Assembly: GCA_000310025.1 (NCBI GenBank)
Contig: FN647768.1
Coordinates: 194,746 to 258,745, forward strand
Direction: 5' to 3'
Length of the DNA stretch: 64,000 nt
From: Ectocarpus siliculosus
Taxonomy: Eukaryota; Sar; Phaeophyceae; Ectocarpales; Ectocarpaceae
Positions 59,801 through 64,000 of this stretch are shown here, in pieces (position 1 is the first letter of the stretch; each line of letters begins with the position of its first letter). The notes under the pieces are model-generated. The model did no database searches. It had not been told where the DNA came from and saw nothing but the letters and a program-made list of their open reading frames with translations. The translations under genes were made by a program, and so were the position numbers.

Positions 59801-59809
59801 CGGAGCTGC

Positions 59810-60015
59810 ACCGATCTCAACGATGTTTACCGTCGTGAGCTCCCTGACCGTCTGAGATCTTGATTCGGCGATACCCGCTCGGACAGCGCGCGGGCGAAGA
59901 GCAGGTGCGCGAACGTTATGGGCGTTTCCGCGTTGAGCACTCACTTCTGGCGCACACCTTGGCCTCTAGCTTGGCGATGGACTTTTTGTTGCAGCGTGAT
60001 CGGGCTCCCACACGT
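59810..60015 (-). pseudogene. Cyclin-like fragment B5
   Basis: Minus strand: KKSIAKLEAKVCARSECSTR, then frame-shifted LRPRAVRAGIAESRSQTVRE and SSYFKPSKLAAAAIF. Corresponds to A3 and forms the head-to-head inverted repeat with B6. Confidence 0.5.
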
Positions 60016-60024
60016 TGCACACAG

Positions 60025-60320
60025 TGAGAGTGACGGTGTGGGAGCTCGACCACGTCAATGCAATCAAGAAGCGTATCGCCAAGGTAGAGGCCAAAGTGTG
60101 ACCAGAAGTGATTGTTCAACGGGGTAACGCCTACAACGTTCGCCCACCTGCTTCTCGCCCTCGCGGTGTTTGAGGGGGCTCTCGCAGAATCACGATCTCA
60201 CGCTGTCAGGGAGCTCATGAAGGAAGCGTCGTGGAGATGGGTGCAACGAGACTTCCTGTCGGACTTCAAGCCGTCGAACGTGGCTGCCGCTGCTATCTTC
60301 CAAGCAATGTTCCGGTAAAG
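60025..60320 (+). pseudogene. Cyclin-like fragment B6
   Basis: Plus strand: IKKRIAKVEAKV then, after a slip, FNGVTPTTFAHLLLALAVFE, GALAESRSHAVRELMKEASW and VQRDFLSDFKPSNVAAAAIF, ending QAMFR. The second cyclin fold through its PS-x-x-AAAAI helix is in a single frame at 60112-60318. Confidence 0.55.
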
Positions 60321-60360
60321 TCAACAACGCCACTTTGCAATCGCCGTGAATTGTCTAGTA

Positions 60361-60620
60361 GTGTGATGACCATGTTCACGGGGGCCCGCTCAGAAGATGA
60401 GAGAGGCTCCGACGGTTTGAAGTCCGACGATAAGCCGCGCCGGACCCATCTCGAAGCCGTTTCGCTGTCGCGAGCTCCCTGACAGCGTGGGACGGAGGTG
60501 CTGCCATTGAAGAAATCCCCGACCCCGTTGTGATGAGAGAAAATATGAAGCTGGTGCCTGTATCGACGCCGAGGATATCGGGCCTGACGGCGTGCAGCGG
60601 CATACAACGACTCACGACAC
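60361..60620 (-). pseudogene. Cyclin-like fragment B7 (tail only)
   Basis: Minus strand: PPSHAVRELATAKRLRDGSG followed by a frame-shifted DFKPSE..S segment (TCGGACTTCAAACCGTCGG). It is tail-to-tail with B6, and its sequence repeats directly at 61513-61790, giving a super-unit period of about 1,152 bp. Confidence 0.5.
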
Positions 60621-60699
60621 CGCGGGGCCCACGCCCTATGCGGCCTCTCTCTGTGCTTCGACGTGGAACGGATTGGGATAACACTCAGGCAAGCAACGT

Positions 60700-61005
60700 C
60701 GGAGCAGGGTCGACTGCACCAGCGCCTTCTTTCCGAGCGAGCCAGCATAGGCGATCCAATCGCGTTGGTTCTACACCGACTCTGTTTGGCGAACCTGTTG
60801 CGTGCCGAAAGCAAGTGCCATCCGCGGTAAGGGAACCGAAGGGTGATTGTTGGAGCGTGCTTGACTTCGGGCAGAACGTTCGCAACATGGGCGGTTCACA
60901 TCTACACTGTCCGTCGTGTCCTATGGTAGTACGGACCGGGAAGGTAGGGCACGGTCGGGGCAAGCCCCCCCACCCTCGCCTGAACTGCTCGCACGCACGA
61001 CCTGC
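60700..61005 (+). repeat. Cluster B, X module copy 2
   Basis: GTTTGGCGAACCTGTTGCG, ATCCGCGGTAAGG, ACATGGGCGGTTCAC, GTAGTACGGACCGGGAAGGT and AACTGCTCGCACGCACGACC follow the order seen at 59310-59540. Confidence 0.7.
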
Positions 61006-61240
61006 ACCCATCTCAACGACGTTTGTTTCCGTGGCGAGATCCCTAGCTGTGTTAGATTTTGCTTCGGCGAGAGCCCCCTTGGACAACGCGTGGGCGAGGA
61101 ACAGGTGCCCGAACGTCGTGGGCGTTACCGCGTGGAGCGCCCACTTCAGACTGGCGCATACCTTGGTCTCTGGCTTGGCAATGCGCTTTTTGGTTGCGGC
61201 GTGGTCGTGACGGTATGTTAGCTTGACGACGACGCTGCAG
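61005..61240 (-). pseudogene. Cyclin-like fragment B8
   Basis: Minus strand: ATKKRIAKPETKVCASLKWA, LHAVTPTTFGHLFLAHALSK, GALAEAKSNTARDLATETNV. Second cyclin fold in one frame; joined head-to-head to B9. Confidence 0.58.
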
Positions 61241-61500
61241 CCAAAAAGCGTATCGCCAAGATAGAGGCCAAGGTGTGGGCCAGTCTTCAGAGGGTGTTCA
61301 ACGCGGCAACGCCCAGGACGTTCGGGCACCTGTTCTTCTCGCCCTCGCGGTGTCCGAGGGGGGGTCCCCCCCAGGCACAATCTCACGCTGTCAGGGAAAT
61401 CACGACGGCAACGTCCCTGAGATGGGCACAACGAGACTTCCTGTCGGACTTCAAGCCGTCGAAACTGGCTGCCTCTGCCACTTGGCAATCGCCGTAACAT
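61228..61500 (+). pseudogene. Cyclin-like fragment B9
   Basis: Plus strand: AAKKRIAKIEAKVWASLQRV, FNAATPRTFGHLF, then a short stretch out of register (FSPSRCPRGGPP) between two compensating indels, then QAQSHAVREITTATSLRWAQ and RDFLSDFKPSKLAASATWQS. The return to frame shows stepwise decay. Confidence 0.58.
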
Positions 61501-61512
61501 GTGGAGCAGTGT

Positions 61513-61790
61513 GATGACCATGTTCACGGAGCCCTGGTCAGAAGATGGGAGCGGCAGCTATCCCCGACGGTTTGAAGTCCGACGATAAGCCGCGCCGGAC
61601 CCATCTCGAAGTCATTTTGTTGTCTCGAGCTTCCTGACAGCGTGGGACGGAGGTCCTGCGAGCTGCCTCCCAACGAAAACATCCCAACCCCGTTGTGATG
61701 AGAACAAATATGCACCCCAAGCTGGTGTCCGTATTGACAACGATAACGGGGCTTGACGGCGCGCAGCTGCATACAACGTGACCGAGGGTC
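61513..61790 (-). pseudogene. Cyclin-like fragment B10 (tail only)
   Basis: Direct repeat of B7 (GTGATGACCATGTTCACGG, GACGGTTTGAAGTCCGACGA, GACAGCGTGGGACGGAGGT, CCCCGTTGTGATGAGA). Minus strand retains a remnant of the DFKPS segment. End of cluster B apart from the X remnant at 61905. Confidence 0.5.
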
Positions 61791-61904
61791 CCACCGCCAC
61801 CGGCTGTAACCGAAACAGGACGGGGTCAGGAGGCGTTTTTCGTAGGTGAGCACGATTCTGTCAGTATTGGCGCTGCCACGTGACACCCAAAACCCGCTTC
61901 TCCC

Positions 61905-62070
61905 TTCCCCCCCTCAACTGCTCGCACTTGACAAGACTTCCCAACTCTCCGTTCGTCTCTCGACGCCCTGTCCTTCACATTGTCCATCCGTCAACGGTGG
62001 TGCAACCATGCCAGACCACCCGAACCATCTACAACGACAACCCCGGCGACGTTCCCACCAGCAAGAAGTA
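61905..62070 (+). repeat. Cluster B, X module remnant
   Basis: CTCAACTGCTCGCAC, TCTCGACGCCCTGTCC and CAACGGTGGTGCAACCAT match the X series at 59515-59640. A 143-codon frame crosses it but has no recognisable domain. Confidence 0.6.
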
Positions 62071-62074
62071 GTTG

Positions 62075-63330
62075 CTCCAGCTGTGCGCGAGAGTGGTGCC
62101 AGCACTAGCAAGATGCTGTCGCCAGAGGCCTACGGCATAATTAGGGACGGATATCCGTCGCAAAGCAATGGTCAGGATGTGATAGCTCTACAGCTTTGGC
62201 CTATCTTACTTAAAACGTTTGGTGTGAGAGGTACCTCTCTTATTCGCTCCGTGATGCCGAGTACGGAGCATGTGTGATCGCGGAGAATCGTCGATGACTG
62301 TGATTCATTGTGTTACACGGGGGACGTGACGGCAGCAAGAACCAAGCAACGGTATCCCCAGTAGCAACAACGATTCCAGGACGCCATCCTTTGACCCGGA
62401 TATAACCTTTTATCCTGTACACTGGAGCGCGACTCGCATGAATGCGGCTGACTTAATCTTGCCCATCTGACCCCTCAAAAAAGCTGGCCCAACTCCCGAT
62501 GTTTCATAACAGATGATTCCCGTGGCTCTGGAATACACAAGCTAAACACCTAGAAAAGGTGTTGGGCATACTGCAGGCTCGTCACAAAAGACCACAATCG
62601 CTTGCACTTCAAGGGCAAAGCGCAAAATAATTTTATTATTACGAAGTATAACCGTTGAACACCACCACCCTGGTCGTCGTCTTCCCCTAACGCAGCGACC
62701 GCTGTATCTACCGGTGACGCGAAAGTGTCTCCGCACAGATGGCTGACAGTCAAGGTTCATGTTCGCCGTCAGTGACACCGACGGTCCTGGGGCTCCGATC
62801 GCCCAGGAGACTAACTCTTCGTGCAAAGGTTCCTACCATCACCGATACTTCGGCGTTTCGGCCGTCCACACATTCACAATGCGTGCTTGCAAGGAATAAC
62901 GCATGTCCGGCCTAATTCCGAATCAGGTGGACCACCTGCCCCGCCGGGAACATCTCAGCCACATCTGGATTGCACGTCCGATACAAGGTCGTCCGAGAGA
63001 GCCCTGAAGACGTTCGGCGGCAATGTCATGTAGTCAAAGGATCACGCGGGGAGGGGGGAGGGGGGAAGGGGTACTCTTATGTTTTGCATGCCTTAGCGGT
63101 GAGACCATTGACCACGCGTCCTCGAGAGGTCGAAGCATTGTTCCCACAGGACCGATCAACGATCGCCAATCGTTCCTTCCTACTTTGCCAAAGGTGGCTG
63201 AAAAATGTTGGGCAATTGACAAAATGGGGTATACCCCGCGTGTTTGGGCACAAAATGGAGTATACTTTTTTTCGGTGCAGGGCGCAACGCCTGACACCGG
63301 GTAGGCGCCTTCAAACCGCTTTCTAGCGCT
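62075..63330. other. Intergenic, no gene recognised
   Basis: No supportable gene. Around 63215-63255 the words AATGGGGTATACCCCGCG and GGCACAAAATGG resemble the TIR interior of the following foldback element (GTACCCCGCGG, GAACAAAATGGGG), so an older fragment of the same family may be here. Confidence 0.4.
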
Positions 63331-64000
63331 TCAACCTCATGCGCCAGGTCCTTAGAAAGGACGCCCAACTTTTTTTTGTTTTTCACGCACAGGAACAGGG
63401 TTAACTAGGGCCTGGAAGAGGGGAGCTTGTCGGAGGACCCCATTCTGTTCCCGAAACCGCGGGGTACACCCCCCTGTCAGCTAAAAGTTTATCTAGTACC
63501 TCAAACTGTTCTCAAACGTACCCCATAATGTTCAAGGCATACCCCTTTTGTTCAATGGTGACGCTCCTACGGACTGTCAAAGTGGCAACCAACAACCAAC
63601 CGCAGATCACCGTAGGTGTGGCGACAGAGGATGTTGGGGTATGGTGGTCTGCGGTGCAACATACAGGCTTTGTTGTGATCTGCGGCGAGGCAAGGAGACA
63701 GAAGATACCGAGATATGGTGGTCTGCTGTTGGTTGTTGGTTGCCGTTTTGACAGTCCGCAGGAGCGTCACCATTGAACAAAAGGGGTATGCCTTGAACAT
63801 TATGGGGTACGTTTGTGAACAGTTTTGGGGTACTAGATAAACTTTTAGCTGACAGGGGGGTGTACCCCGCGGTTTCGGGAACAAAATGGGGTCCTCCGAC
63901 AAGCTCCCCTCTTCCAGGCCCTAGCTAACTCTGTTCCTGTGGGTGAAAAACAAAAAAATAAGTGGGGCGTCTTTTCTAAGGACCTGGCGCATGGGGTTGA
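63331..64000. mobile_element. Foldback element, arms >275 bp, cut by the window end
   Basis: The left arm from TCAACCTCATGCGCCAGGTC (63331), through CACGCACAGGAACAGGG, GGGGTACACCCCCCTGTCAG and GTACCCCATAATGTTCAAGG, to CAACCAACAACCAAC (about 63606) is the reverse complement of about 63718-64000, ending GACCTGGCGCATGGGGTTGA. Fewer than 1 base in 15 differs by eye. The loop of about 110 bp is A/G-rich with further partial symmetry (GTGGTCTGCGGT / GTGGTCTGCTGT). The right arm runs past the window, so the true ends are unknown. No coding potential. Confidence 0.9.

Overview
The window reads as nuclear DNA of a multicellular stramenopile alga, most likely a brown alga (inference, about 0.75). Signs: intron-rich genes with GT-AG introns of about 80 bp to 2.9 kb, an axonemal-type dynein light chain (flagellate cells), a secreted LNR/Pmp-repeat multi-membrane-span protein of a type I associate with brown algae, a long ankyrin protein with a conserved C-terminal tail, a Ty3/Gypsy pol remnant, and many small inverted-repeat elements. 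Most long open frames are shadows; the real genes had to be assembled from short exons by matching splice phases.

Layout. 0-3.7 kb: gene-poor, with diverged repeats that recur near 40.4-41.8 kb. 3.68-9.8 kb: left arm of a long inverted duplication carrying an intact five-exon gene (+) for a signal peptide + Lin12/Notch repeat + Pmp beta-helix + multi-span membrane protein. 9.8-26 kb: the single-copy loop, holding a DNAL4-like dynein light chain gene (+, 10.8-13.9 kb), a TIR element, a 79-bp tandem array, an alpha/gamma-adaptin-binding protein p34 (AAGAB) gene (-, nine exons, 16.35-23.96 kb) and a DUF6314-family gene (+, two exons, 24.5-25.8 kb). 26.0-32.8 kb: right arm with the second intact copy of the LNR/Pmp gene (-). 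35.2-35.75 kb: tandem array of hairpin-forming units with compensatory stem changes. 35.9-39.1 kb: 5'-truncated Ty3/Gypsy pol (-), with a frameshift in integrase. 39.2-42 kb: repeats and a 225-bp MITE.

42.4-62 kb is dominated by two related clusters (A, 42.4-46.7 kb; B, 54.7-61.8 kb) made of at least 14 broken copies of one gene in alternating orientation. The encoded peptide matches the cyclin box in pattern (KLEE in the place of the usual KYEE, an LKWALNAATPTTF helix, a PSELAAAAIF helix), so I read these as fragments of a cyclin-like gene amplified through palindromic duplication. Between the clusters lie a hypothetical ORF (47 kb), a 218-bp triplication (49.9-50.4 kb) and an intact ankyrin-repeat gene (-, 51.4-54.1 kb). 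The window ends inside a foldback element (63.33 kb to beyond 64.0 kb).

The genes do not form a pathway: the loop genes are ordinary housekeeping or ciliary genes, and the two LNR/Pmp genes are recent duplicates. The most unusual features are structural: the 6-kb inverted duplication, the palindromic cyclin-like clusters and the hairpin arrays.
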